A program made the translations under genes and the position numbers. Source: Ulota crispa (taxonomy: Eukaryota; Streptophyta; Bryopsida; Orthotrichales; Orthotrichaceae). From it: a stretch of 64,000 bases of DNA. Each line of letters begins with the position of its first letter. Position 1 is the stretch's first letter. Of the stretch, positions 35,421 through 46,864 are shown in pieces. The notes under the pieces are model-generated. The model was not told where the DNA came from, searched no databases, and saw only the letters and a program-made list of their open reading frames with translations. The stretch lies in the NCBI GenBank assembly GCA_963920765.1, contig OY987243.1, forward strand, positions 186,001 to 250,000. The letters run 5' to 3'.

Positions 35421-38400
35421 GTAAGCTTATACAGTCATATCAATGCATTATCGTACACTACTAAACCCTTCTGGTTCTATAGAAGAGTTTATGAAAATGA
35501 GTTGTGCAATTTATATGAACCCACATACCCATAAAATAAATAAATAAATATATAAATCACTTGTATGTTCTCTAGCTATGCTTTGTACGCAAATATCTTT
35601 AGACCCTAATTTATGCATTCTATCAACACTATATATCAAAAAACTATATAAAGAAGGGAATCTTTATTTCTTTGAAAGAATGTGCAAATCAAAAAGCATC
35701 CTACATTTGACAACCAACTTTGAAATTTCAAACAATGTCAAAAAGATGATCTAAAACCAAGTTGGAGTTCATATTAAACCCAAAACCCCTTATAACACCA
35801 GTTTCTCCAAAAACACCACTACATTTTATTTTCTTGCTTATTTGTCAGTTGTAACCACATGCTTTTTTTCAAAAGGGGGGTTGTATAGAACCCGCCTTCC
35901 TATAAACAATACAACAAAGCATATCCATTTGTTCCCTTGTTCAAATGGCAAATCAACATACATTGTTTAGAGACTAAATACAAGCTAGACTATTTTTATG
36001 TGGTGGCACCCTAAACCCTCAATCCTAAATTCCTAAAATGGACAAAACATTTATCCCCTTGTCCCCAACTATTTAAGCATTGTTTGCAATCTCTTAGTCA
36101 TTGCAAAACAAAACCACTCTTAAACTTTAAATACATTATGATACTAGTTATAATATATTCCACCCTTAATAGTTTGTAATAAGTCTGTGGTCATTGCCTT
36201 GGTATCCTAAATGTTCTTGAAGCATTGCTACAAGGAGATACAATTCAAAACTCTAGATGGTATTATATTTGACAATGCAACTCAAAGGTAAATATTACTA
36301 GTATTCTGGATAAAATGGTCAAAACATTACAAAAATTAGAACTACTAGTGGTTTAGACTTTAGAGTTATGACTAACTTTATTATTGATTATTGATTGCAT
36401 TTGGCATTGATGCGTAGCATGAGCTTTTGATGTTCCTAAAGTTGGTTTGTAAATATGGTTGAGTTTGTTTTGCAACATTTTTGTAGTACCGTGGCAAAGG
36501 AGATATTTGCTACTGCCTTTACTTAATAGATGGAAAATTGGGTGTCTCCTAAACCCTAAAATTTGGTCCTCCTAACTCTTAATCCAAAGTCAAATTATAG
36601 TTATCAATGCTCTTGGTCTTACATTTGCTTAAAAGCACCATGTAACTTATAGTTCCAAATATTCTTGGCTTAAATCCCAAAAAGAGTCCTTGAAATATAC
36701 ATAACTCTTAATCCCCTTTTCAAAATTTGGTTCTCAATAAATTCCCATGATTGAATAATAATCCACTTTTATGGAATATTGTGTTAGTATAGATGGAGTC
36801 TCAAAACTCCATTAACACCAATGTTTGTGCAAGTGGACAATTCATGGTTGATCCCAAAGTGTATGAATGTGAACCCCCAAAAAATGCTTTCCTAAACCCA
36901 AGAAACCCTAAATTGCTGTCTCTTTCCATAATTTTTTTGAAAAAATCTAGCATCCTTTTTCAAATTTTTTATTGTTTACTACCTAAAAACACTAGCGTTA
37001 AATTGAGGTTATAAGGTTCCAATGTATGATGTACTGGTTTGCACTTCTAACAGCTTAATCCACCATTAAGGCCGTGATTTCTAATTTTGATTATGTTTGT
37101 CAATGTATTCCAAAGGATTACCCTTGTGAGAACACCATACTGGAGTTTTCTTGGTAGTGAGTCTATTGTATGATTTTGCCATGAGGATTGTGAGGAGTTT
37201 GTCAATTACTTACCTTCTTTCAGATATCAAATTAGCATAAGTTCTAGTTGAATCCATGGAATTTGAATTCGAAAACCATCCTAACAAAAAATATTTACCA
37301 CAACAATCAACTAGGCAACAAATGATTATAATGAATAGCAACTACATTTGAATGTGTATACCAATAAAAACTAAAAAATGTTGTTGTTGGACTTCAATTT
37401 TATTATAGGCTATCTAATCAAATCATCAGCTTCTCTCCCTTCTCTATATTCGTACATACATAAATGTCTCTTTCTAAACCCCTTACATCCTATACCACAT
37501 GATTTTTTGATATCCTTTAGTTGTTCTCAAAGTAGTTAAGTGTACTTGCTACGTGTTAGTACTTTCAATAGAAATTTGTTTATTTGGAATTATTTAACAT
37601 GTTCCTTGAAAATTGGATGAATGTCCTAGTATTATGAGTACGATACTAGTGAATGACGTTACAATTTGTTTGTGAAGCCTTTGTTAAGGTATTGATATCC
37701 ATTTTTTAAAATTTGGATTTTAAACAACAGTATTTGTTTGAAAGAATTTTAACATAGTTTTGAACATATGAACTCTTGAACACTGAATCCACCATTTTTT
37801 GGTTGCTGCACTTTATTGTGGAATGCCTCAAAAGCAAAAAAATGATTATGTACAAAACCAAACACAAATTTCAAATAGGAAGGCAACCTAACTTTTCATC
37901 CTAAATCAAATCATTCCCATCCAAGCTAAACTCTACCAAGAACAATTTTCTAAAAAGACACATTTTAATGTTCACCAATGTTGTAAAAGTTATTGTTTTG
38001 GAAAACTAATGATGTTTTTCCCATTAAAAATAGTGCATATTTGTATTTGAAATAGAATGTCCATTTTTGACCAGCCACGCCACCTTTTGAATCTCATGAA
38101 TAAAACCTAAAATTTTGATGAATATGAAATGGTAAATGCTTCTACATTCATTCTATAAAAGTCCAAAGCATTTTTTTGAATGTTTGACTACCTAGAAAAT
38201 TGCTAAAGATCATGACTCATATTTTGTCTTGTAAGACTCACTTCATGAAAGGAAGAAGAGAATCATTTTATAATGCCTCTAAATCCGGAAACCTCAATAC
38301 GTGCATGACATGCACGTATAATAGTGACCAAAACACAAGTAACCTATTTAAATCACAAGAAATTTGGACAAGTATGGAAACATGGCCATATCAATACCAA

Positions 38401-38429
38401 AAGTTTCAATGAATAAAATAACCATTTAG
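35421..38429. other. AT-rich intergenic DNA
   Basis: Scattered CCCTAAA-like words in the first kilobase (for example 36010-36040). No gene or structured repeat recognised. The plus frame 38200-38412 has no homology I can name. Confidence 0.45.
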
Positions 38430-40051
38430 ACAAGTTGAACATATGGTACAGTCAATTGTGAAAAGGTGCTTTGCAAAGTACACATTACTGTTGCACTACC
38501 ATTAAGTTTATGAGACAAGTTAGATGGTAAATGTGCTAGCATGTTCCCAATTGGCACCCCTCTTCTGGGCCAAATGGCATGTAGCATATTCCACACTGTG
38601 TGCCATCTTTGAAAAAGGGCTGAGGATTTGGCCATAATTTTTGTTTGTTAAACTAGTGCGCAGATAGTTTGGTCTTATAATCCCAACCATATTTTTCCCA
38701 ATCCACAACCATGACAGTGCCATCTGTGGGGCCCACCTCCTTTGTTGGCAATTTGTCCATATCAAACATTTGATCCATAGTTGACCATGATGTCAATAGA
38801 AGGCTACCTGGTTCCATGGCCATCATGTACTCTTTGCTAATACTCTTGATTTCTTGTGCAATTTGATGATGGCTGTCTACATATTGAAGGCATGCTAATC
38901 TACAATAGAAATTATGTTGTTCAAGAGTTGCCGTGTTAGCATTAGCACAATCTTCTAATGCGGTGCACTTGCCTTTTAGTTTGATGTTCTTCCTTTGCTC
39001 TATGGCCAATTCCTTGGTTTTTTTTCACCACCTCTTCCAAAACTTCTAGCGTTGGCTCATTTTGATGTGACAACTGTATTGCTTCAACCATGTACATAGC
39101 CTCCTGTAATTGACTACGGAGGGTTGCAATTACACCTTCCAAGCTCAAAACTGTGTTGCTTTGATCTGCATGAAGCCTTTGCAAGTTGGTATTTTCCAAG
39201 CGCAAGTTTTGCATTTCCACATCAATATTGAATGCTTGCAAGAGGTGAACTCTGACCGCGTCCATGTCCACATCCGATCATTGCAGCTCATTGTCTTTGC
39301 TATTGGATGATGATTGCATGTTTACAATTGCGTTATTTGCATTGTCTTGCGTGTTTGTGCTACCACATGTCGTGTGTTCTAGTAGACCATACAATGCCGC
39401 GTGCAACTCCGCTTTTTGAATTCTCCATTTTTTGGTATGTTTTGCTGCCTTCTTGCTTCTAGGACGCAGTGGAGTGCGAGTCCCATTTGAGTCATCATCT
39501 GGTAGAGAATTTGCCTTAGCAACTGTTAATGGCTTTTGTGTGCATAGTTGACCTTCCTTCAAACCTTCATGTGGAAATTTCTTCAACCTCCTTGTTATAA
39601 ATCCATCTTGAGATAGAGGAACATGCATTTTGTTGCCAACGCTCTTCACCGTTGACCAGTTTATTTGTTTATGGAGCTTCATCTCTGCCCACACGCCTCT
39701 GCAAAGAAATAATGGCACTTCGCTCCAAAATAAATTTGGAATGTTGTATAGAAATTAATAAACTTCAATGCAATAGTCTTTGAAAGCTTGGTCCGTGCAA
39801 AATCGCAAGTTAACTTTGTTTGACTTTTGATTGTATGCATGTTGATCCTCTGGGAAAACTTTGTCAATGTAGCACCAATCAATGTAGTTGTTACAAATGT
39901 CGCTGGTCCAAGGGTTGGGAATGTCTATGTAACCCTAAAAAGCAATCTTTGTTGGATTGCGTAAAACGTGCATCCGCTTCTGTTGTATGGCCCCCCTACA
40001 ATCTTTGTGTTTGTCTCTTTCTTCCTTCCGCTGAGCTCTAAGCGTTGCCAT
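38430..40051 (-). pseudogene. RING-H2 / coiled-coil protein pseudogene, copy A
   Basis: Family not known to me. The start MATLRAQRKEERDK at 40051 follows a CT-rich leader. One frame runs to about 39020 and, after a single slip in an A8 tract (about 39016-39023), the next runs to 38430; six or seven stops interrupt it. Order: N-terminal domain (IDIPNPWTSDICNNYIDW, QAFKDYCIEV, RGVWAEMKLHKQINWSTV); a basic Ser/Thr-rich stretch; a coiled coil at about 38950-39270 (LRLENTNLQRLHADQ, LEGVIATLRSQLQEAM); then SWSTMDQMFDMDKLPTK; finally a RING-H2 finger with CGIC, TC-stop-HIYHLTC and CVLC at about 38470-38600, that is C-x2-C...C-x-H-x2-H-x2-C...C-x2-C. RING-H2 domains are usually E3 ubiquitin ligase modules; that role here is inference. 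Compared with copy B it lacks everything after the finger. Confidence 0.75.
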
Positions 40052-40149
40052 ACTAGAAATAGTTAGAATTACGATAATTAATTAGTGAAAGTTTGTTAAA
40101 GTGGTGAGTGTTGGTGTGTGAATCTGTACACCCCACCTACTTCCAACCA

Positions 40150-40430
40150 ACTAGCTCATGAGAAGTAGAGGATGAAGGGAGCAGGTGAGGTGGAGAATGA
40201 GGTTGCCAACCTCCCTTTAAGTATGGAGGAATGCGCCCGCACAATTCAGGGGCAACCTTGGTCAGCGCATCAGCCCTAAGGATGCAGACGCTAAAGGTTA
40301 GGGCGCGGACGTTCAAGGTTAGGGTGCAGATGTTGCTGGGTGGGGAGCGGACGCCTTTGGGCGGGGCGCAAACTCCCTTGGTTGGGGCGCGGATGCCCTT
40401 GGCCGTGTTTGCGTTCCACAACCACATTTG
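40150..40430 (-). promoter_or_regulatory. GC-rich promoter-like island of copy A
   Basis: The leader shared with copy B (CACCTGCTCCCTTCATCCTC; GAGCTAGTTGGTTGG against GAGTTGGTTGGTTGG in B) lies at about 40140-40200. A weak TATA-like TACTTAAA lies at 40215-40222, followed upstream by the 21-bp minisatellite. Confidence 0.55.
40280..40405. repeat. 21-bp CpG-rich minisatellite, island A
   Basis: Six consecutive 21-bp units on the plus strand, consensus about GGGCGCGGACGCCCTTGGTTG, cut off at about 40430 by AT-rich DNA. The plus-strand open frame across it is a repeat artefact (21 = 7 codons). Confidence 0.92.
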
Positions 40431-41394
40431 GGTGCATATTATTCTTGTTTCATGATATTAATTCATGTCAAATGCAATTTTGCACAAATAAGTATGCCTT
40501 TATTACCCACTTTTATCAACACTTCCAACTTCTTTCTATCTTTTATAGTTTTACACACCTTTCAAAACTTATAATTATATTGACTACCGCAATCTTCTTG
40601 TACATTGAGAATATATAGACAATATGATGGTGATGAATAGTTGACAAACTTGCAGTGATTTTAAAAGCAATTAAAATCATAATTACATTTTGTCTTCTAT
40701 TATTATTTTTACATACTTCTTTTAACTAGATTTATGTCAAAGTTAAACAAAATGTACTCCTTTTAAGCTTTTCAAATATGTAATTGGTTTTAGAATTGGT
40801 AAAGTATTGATTTTGTGAGAATTATTTTTAAATGTGACTACAACTTTTTGTCCAAGACTTTAGCACGTGTGGTAGAGTAGTCAAAAGGGCATGGAACAAG
40901 TACCCATTAATGTTCTCCAATTATTCTATTCATGTTTGATTAAAGGATAAATTTGAGGTCAAAATATGTCCACAATCTCTAATGTGCAATCATTTATTTT
41001 ATCTCCAATGATCCAATCACCACGCTAGAGGTTCTCAAACATGCAAGTAAGTAATGAAACATGTTGAACCATAGCATTTCTTTACATACTCTCATGCCTT
41101 CCACTTATCATGGGGTAATGGAATAGAATATTAATAAATCAAAGCAAATACACTTTTGAAACAACAAGAGTTCTTGAACATTTACTTCAAATTTATCACA
41201 TTCAAAATGTACATGGTTGATAAAATTGCATAATTCTTGTTCTATTCAATGCATTGTACTCTTCATTCTCCACGCACTACATGGAACTCTACAATTTATT
41301 GGTTTCAAAAAGTAATATAGTACTATGTAAATGTTATACACCACACCTCATTTTTCCTATGGTGCTTCAAAAGCTAGTACAGTAGGAACTTGTA
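40431..41394. other. AT-rich DNA with dispersed repeat copy 2
   Basis: About 40605-40875 matches 14240-14735 in order (GTGATTTTAAAAGCAATTAA, TTCAAATATGTAATTGGTTT). The remainder is featureless. No kinase-like sequence lies upstream of copy A, unlike copy B. Confidence 0.5.
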
Positions 41395-43887
41395 CTATTC
41401 TAAAGACACAAGATAGTTTTGTATCCCACTAGGTCCAACTTCATCACTATTGCTTCCCTCTAGAAGGAGGCATACATAGACCTCTCCAATACTTGGGCGC
41501 AATACAATTCTTTGAACTCGTGATCGGGTTCAACAAGCTGGACCATCCTCCTCTAGCACAGCCCTTAAAATTTGTGAATTCTAAAGCTTTTGTAATGCTA
41601 TTCTAACATTTGGGCTATGCTCTTCAAGCAAAAAATCTATTGCATCATCTTTGAAATTTTCCCTCCACTGCAACATAGAAGTTGACAAGCTTTCTGCCAC
41701 GCTTGGATTGTCTTCACCAATGGCATTGGTACGACCTTGTTCCATAGATGAATTGATGAAGGTTCCATCATGCCTCCAAGTTAGTCCTTCTGGATGTGGC
41801 CCAAATTAGAATTGTTTACTGATTTCATCCCAATGGCCATTGAAGCATTGGTAAAATTACTGTTTTTTCCCAAGGCCAATTTGTGATTTGAATTCATTAT
41901 TCTATTGCACACTTTCACAATTAGCTTGGGATTGTTTGCTCATCCAAATTTTTCAACTTCTTGCCTCATGTTTATTGCGTGATCCTTTAGGCGCCAACTC
42001 CATACCAAATCCTCATCCCATTTACTCAAGAACTCTGGGGCATTTTCCTTGTTCAACTCCCAACTACATGGCATGTATGCACCAAGACCAAATAATTGAT
42101 ACAACAGTTTGTGAAATGAGACCTTCCACACTATGCATTGCCTATGGTTCATCATGATACTTATTAGGCAAAACGGATGGTACATATGGGTGCATGTGCC
42201 CAATTGCATTCCACCCTTGGGGTCAAATCCGTTAACACATAAGGGACATTTTGTACCATCTTCCACAAATGCTCAAGGTTGTGGCCACAACATCACCTTG
42301 TCCTTTTCATGGGCAGACATGCCATTCTCAAAATTCCAACCACTCTTTGACCAATCAATAGTTGTGTCATTTGCCCCCAATGGTTTAGTGGCCATGTGGT
42401 CCATATCAAATATTTTGTCCACATGGGCCCATGAGATTATACCAAAGTGTCGTTGTTGATTGTTCATGAGGTATTCATTGGCAACTATGTCAACTTTTTT
42501 TGCCATTTTTTGAGTGCGGTCCACGTGGAAGAGACATGCCAATTTCCATTGGTAGTATTGCTCCAATATTTTGTCCATGTGTTTTTGTAGTTCAGTATTT
42601 TTTGCTTGCTCTTTGGCAAGTTCTTTGGCACTATCTACAGCTTCAATGCTCTTTGCCATGAGAGTTTGTAAACTAGGTCGCTCCCTAGACTCTTGTGTAA
42701 GTGGAAATGACAAAGAGTCATGAGTTGAAGACATGGCTTCTTTTAGGTTTCGCAATACAATTCGCGGAATAGTGTTTTGTATTGGAACATTATCTGGATT
42801 TTGGGGGTTTACGGTTATAAGTACATAGGTAACATCTTCCACCACGCAATCAAGTTCCATCCCATCTGCTCTGATGGTACTTGTAGCTGTGGGTGAGGTA
42901 CTTGGAGCGCATGTAGGTTCCTTGTCATTTCATGCATTGTTCCTTGCAAGTTTGCATTTTCCCTTTGCAATGTTGAAATGGTATTGTCCCTTTCTACATT
43001 GTTTGCATGTATTTTACCAATATCAACATTCAAACTTAGAATGATATCATTCTTCAGAGTAATTTCATCTTGTAATTTTGCAATGACATCATTGGTGGGG
43101 TCAAGATTGTTTTCAATGATCCCAATGTTTGCACTTGGCAATTCCACTTCTTCATTTCTAGCATCTGCCATTCCAAATATTTTGGTGCTAGGCCCTCTTA
43201 TTTATGTGACAACAAAAGTTGGACAAACCTCCATGCTTGTCAACGCAATTCTCCTTCTTTTGGCTCAACTAGTAGTTTGGACGCTTTTAGCACGCATTGC
43301 CGTTTTGGTTCTATTTGAATTGTTACATGTGGCAAAGTTTGTCATCTCATACTTCTCTGGTGAGTTATTAGACAGCTTTGTATTTTTCAACCCTCCATTT
43401 GGAATTTCTTCACTCCCATTGGAATGAATCCATCACAAGAGTGTAGCACATGTACTTTTTCTTGTACGTCCTTTACGATAGACCAGTGCACTTGTTTTTT
43501 TAACTTCAACTCTGCCCATATTCCTCTTGCTATGAAAAGCAAGACTTCATTACACTTCAGGTGCGGAGTGTTGAATAGATCTTGGTTGACTTCAACACAT
43601 CAATCTTTGAATGTTTTGTCCTTGCAATACTTCAAGTTAGCCTTATTGAAGCGGCAATGAAAATTGTGCCAATCTTCAAGGAAAACCTTGGAAATGTGGC
43701 ACTATTCAATGTACTCTATGCAATTCTCATGAGACCAAGGTGGTGGAACGTCTTTGTAGCCCTCAAATGCAATCTTTGTTGTATAGCGCAATACATTGAT
43801 CCTTTACTTTGGCATCTTTCCATGTCATTCCCTATTTTTATCTCTCTCTTCTTTCCTTAGTCTTCCAAGTGTAATTGCAATAGCCAT
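41395..43887 (-). pseudogene. RING-H2 / coiled-coil protein pseudogene, copy B (longer)
   Basis: Homologous to copy A throughout. The start MAIAITLGRLRKEERDK is at 43887. The N-terminal domain (IAFEGYKDVPPPWSHENCIE, NLKYCKDKTFKD, IARGIWAELKLKKQVHWSIV) is in one frame with stops; the coiled coil (IIENNLDPTNDVIAKLQDEI, 42815-43171) and the next part (42273-42860, KELAKEQAKNTELQKHMDKI, ISWAHVDKIFDMDHMATK) are in shifted frames. The RING-H2 finger at about 42115-42250 has CPLC, C-T-H-M-Y-H-P-F-C and CIVW: the eighth ligand Cys is Trp. After it, SWELNKENAPEFLSKWDEDL and WRHDGTFINSSMEQGR, VAESLSTSMLQWRENF continue to a stop at 41395-41397. About 830 codons in all, with at least three frameshifts and roughly a dozen stops. 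Divergent to the kinase pseudogene. An E3 ligase-like role is inferred from the finger only. Confidence 0.75.
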
Positions 43888-44035
43888 AGTGAACAGCTAG
43901 TTCTTGAGATAATATTACCTCTCATGAAGTGAGTGATTCCCTTGCAAACCCCACTTGGGCTCCCAACCAACCAACTCAATTGAAGTGGAGGAGGAAGGGA
44001 GCGGGCAAGGTAATAATGGCAGAGGCGCTGACCTT

Positions 44036-44043
44036 TTTATATA
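44036..44043 (-). promoter_or_regulatory. TATA box of copy B
   Basis: TATATAAA on the minus strand, about 150 bp upstream of the start codon at 43887. The adjoining leader (CCCGCTCCCTTCCTCCTCCA) matches that of copy A. Confidence 0.7.
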
Positions 44044-44068
44044 AGGAGGTGGATGAGCGCAAGCCATG

Positions 44069-44690
44069 GAGGCACGGACGGCCAAGGTATGGGCGCAGAT
44101 GGACAACCCTTGGGCGCAATTGGCCAAGGTCTAGGCGTCAGCAACCAAAGTGTGGGTGTGGGAATATCAAGGCAGGCACGCTTACAAGCAACGACAAGGG
44201 TGCGCTGACAATTGGACAGGGCACAGACAAGTGATTATGGGGAGGAAACACTCGACTCTAGGCAGCAGATACGCAAGTGCAAGATACCGTAGAGCCACGG
44301 ACACGCTAAATTGAAGGCGCATACACGCAAAGGCGCAAGTGCGCACACATGACAGCTTGTGACGGCAAGGTTTAGCAACGGGGAGGGCGGGGGCGTGGAT
44401 ACGCCATGGCGGGCAAAGGCAAGCAAGTTTGTGGTTCAACTAGGGTGGGCAGGTTTGCGGTTTAACTAGGGCAAGTGCTCGCTCAAGCCAAAGTAGAGGC
44501 ATGGACACACAAAGGCGGGCCACGGCGAGGTCGCGGACATTGGAAGGCCTAGCACACAACTACAGGGCTCAAACAGTTCTGGACAAGGCGCAAACAAGCA
44601 AAGACGAGGCACGCACAAGAATCCAACGAGGCGCAGATGCCCACATGTCAAGGTGACTACTTGAGTGGGGGTGCCAACCCTAAATTGGGG
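44069..44690. repeat. CpG-rich 21-bp repeat island between RING-H2 B and kinase
   Basis: 44069-44236 is readable as eight 21-bp units (first unit GAGGCACGGACGGCCAAGG plus TA), the same length and core (GGCRCGGAC...CAAGG) as island A. From 44237 to 44660 the units decay, but GCGCATACACGCAAAGG and CACGGACACGC cores continue. It separates two divergent TATA boxes, so it looks like a shared bidirectional promoter. Many CpGs survive here even though the neighbouring genes are full of stops. Confidence 0.82.
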
Positions 44691-44693
44691 AGG

Positions 44694-44701
44694 TATAAAA
44701 A
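44694..44701 (+). promoter_or_regulatory. TATA box of kinase gene
   Basis: TATAAAAA on the plus strand, followed about 30 bp on by CCTCTCCTTTCTCATTTG. A plausible 5'-UTR intron acceptor (TTTCTATTATGCAG) ends at about 44819, ahead of the coding start. Confidence 0.65.
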
Positions 44702-44936
44702 CCCGTCATCCTCTCCTTTCTCATTTGCCAAGCACTAGTCTCAATGCCCCATGCATCAGCGTTTATTTGAGACGGAATTCATGCCAAAATATTAAAAAAC
44801 AACTATTTCTATTATGCAGGGTTAGATAACTGTAAAGGTTTACATCATCTCCACACCAAGTGGTGTTTCATCTTCTACATGTAAAAAGCATGTTTACAAG
44901 GATTTAGATATGTTTGCAAAAGTTGTACATTCCACC

Positions 44937-46427
44937 ATGGCTACAATGGATGTAGCAGTGGCTTCAAGGTCATCCACCATTTCAACGAGCAGTAAGAAGA
45001 AAGCAAAGGCAATAAACCCACATTGGCCTACAATTGAATATACCAACAAACTCAGGTTAATTGCTATGGATTTCTACAAAGCACGAAAGAATGCCTCACT
45101 AGGGAGGCAGTACTTCAAAAACAACAAGCTAGGCTATAACAAGCTACTTCAAGATTTGAAAAAATCAATTGAAGATGGGCTAGACCAATCAAAGGAGTTC
45201 AAACATTTTGATAAATTTTGGGATCACTCAAAATGGTTGATAGACCAGGTGAGACAGGTAACTACAAATGTTCAGGCAATATATGGTTATGTGGCCAAAG
45301 ACGTGCACCTTGATCCAAATTTGAGTAACGAAGATTTCATCACACGTTTGAAGTATGTAGAGGTGGAGAGCAAGACTTACTCATCCTCTTGAAATTGACC
45401 ATATCCATGGAGACATACCACAAAAACAGTTTTGCTAGATTGTACTGCAAAAAGGCTTGTAGAATGGCTTCTTGCATTTGCAAGAATATTACCCATGCTG
45501 GACCTAATAGCTGAAGGAGCATATGGGACCGTGAGAAAAGTTAGGGTTTCCAAATGTGACGTGGTCTCACATCATATTGTAGGGAAGAGTTTGAAAGAAA
45601 TGAACCACAAGGAAAAGAAGCAAGAAGTTTTGGTAGAAGCGATGACATATCTCATCTAGCATCTAGGCATCATCTAGCCTGTTTATTTGAATTCCAACAC
45701 CATGGAGGCATACTCTATATGGTGGAACCTTGGTTCATTGCAAAGTTTTTGGAGTACCTACAATTCCAAAGTATTTGAATTGTTGGAGACAAAAGGTATA
45801 GTAAATGATCTAGCTGCTAGATCTAAGCTTACAACAGAAGAATGTAACTAGGTGGCAACCTATCAAGCAAATAGAGAAAAGCTAGCATTATCCTTGCTTC
45901 TCATTGTAGGGAAATGCCACGCTACAAACTTCCTACACAACAATCTTTCACCTTCCAACATCTTGTTATATTACAATCATTTCAAGAGAGAGATATACAT
46001 GTGTATATGTGACTGGGGCATATCTAGCTGGGTGGTGGAGAGCCAGCCCTCTAAGTATGGATACGCAAGTAAAGAAGCAGCAAATGAGGTGCATGACAAA
46101 CGTAGGTTTGTTGCTCCAGAATTGTTTTGTGTTTACGGGCCAAAGGGGGCGCGCAACTCTATTGAGATAGAACAACAAATCCATTAGTATTCAGTGGCTG
46201 CGGAGTCATATGCTGTGGGGTGGATAGCAAAGAAAATCTAGAAGGTAGAGTATAATCAAGATTACTTTAGGATAAAACCTATACTTTTAGACAGGCTAGC
46301 ACAAGCCTTGCAGGACATGCAAAAAGTAAACGTGCATGAGAGGACCACTATGATGGACAATCTACCCATTTTGTTGTCCAAGCCATACAATTGGGTTATG
46401 CCATATACTTGTTATTGGAGACAGTAG
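44937..46427 (+). pseudogene. Protein kinase pseudogene divergent to RING-H2 copy B
   Basis: Start chosen at MATMDVAVASRSS (44937); an in-frame ATG also lies at 44910. One frame runs from there to a stop at 46425 with seven internal stops (45390, 45396, 45657, 45675, 45849, 46185, 46239) and no frameshift. Residues 1-150 are an N-terminal domain I do not recognise (HWPTIEYTNKLRLIAMDFYK, IEDGLDQSKEFKHFDKFWDH). The kinase domain follows: Gly loop IAEGAYGTVRKV, HHIVGKSLK as the Lys strand, catalytic loop HNNLSPSNILL (HRDLKPxN; the Asp position is Asn), CDWGIS for DFG and RRFVAPELF for APE, then a C-lobe (YAVGWIAKKI). HNDLSPSN or similar was probably ancestral. Not recently active. Confidence 0.78.
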
Positions 46428-46864
46428 GGTGTTTGCAAAGGCAAATGTGGTTTTACTGTAGTAAATAGAGAAGTATTTTTTATAGCAACAAAGGGATTAC
46501 AACCATGTTGTTATGGCATTACTTTTTAGCCATGGTATGAAATATAGAATTACCAAAATCTTTTTACCTATGGTTTTTTATGATGTTTGCAATATTGTTG
46601 ATTGTGTTTTAAGTTTTTATAGAATTTAATTTAACCATAGAATATTTGGAATTGCACTTAACCTTCTAAGTACCATTGTATTTCTAAAAATGTTGATGGA
46701 ATATAGCTTCAATTTTGAATCAGCAAATCTACTTTGATAGAAATCAAACACGTCAGACTAATTTAACTCTTGAACAATTCAACACTAAAATTCCTAGTAC
46801 ACTTTATTAGTTTTGACAAATCTGTGCTATAATGAAATTGAAGTAATTTCTTTAATAAGTTATT
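46428..46864. other. AT-rich intergenic DNA
   Basis: 3' flank of the kinase pseudogene. No feature recognised. Confidence 0.5.

Noticed and set aside
44182..44651. Cys/Pro-rich minus-strand frames
   Set aside because: Arise from the 21-bp CpG repeat island, not from a Cys-rich protein gene.
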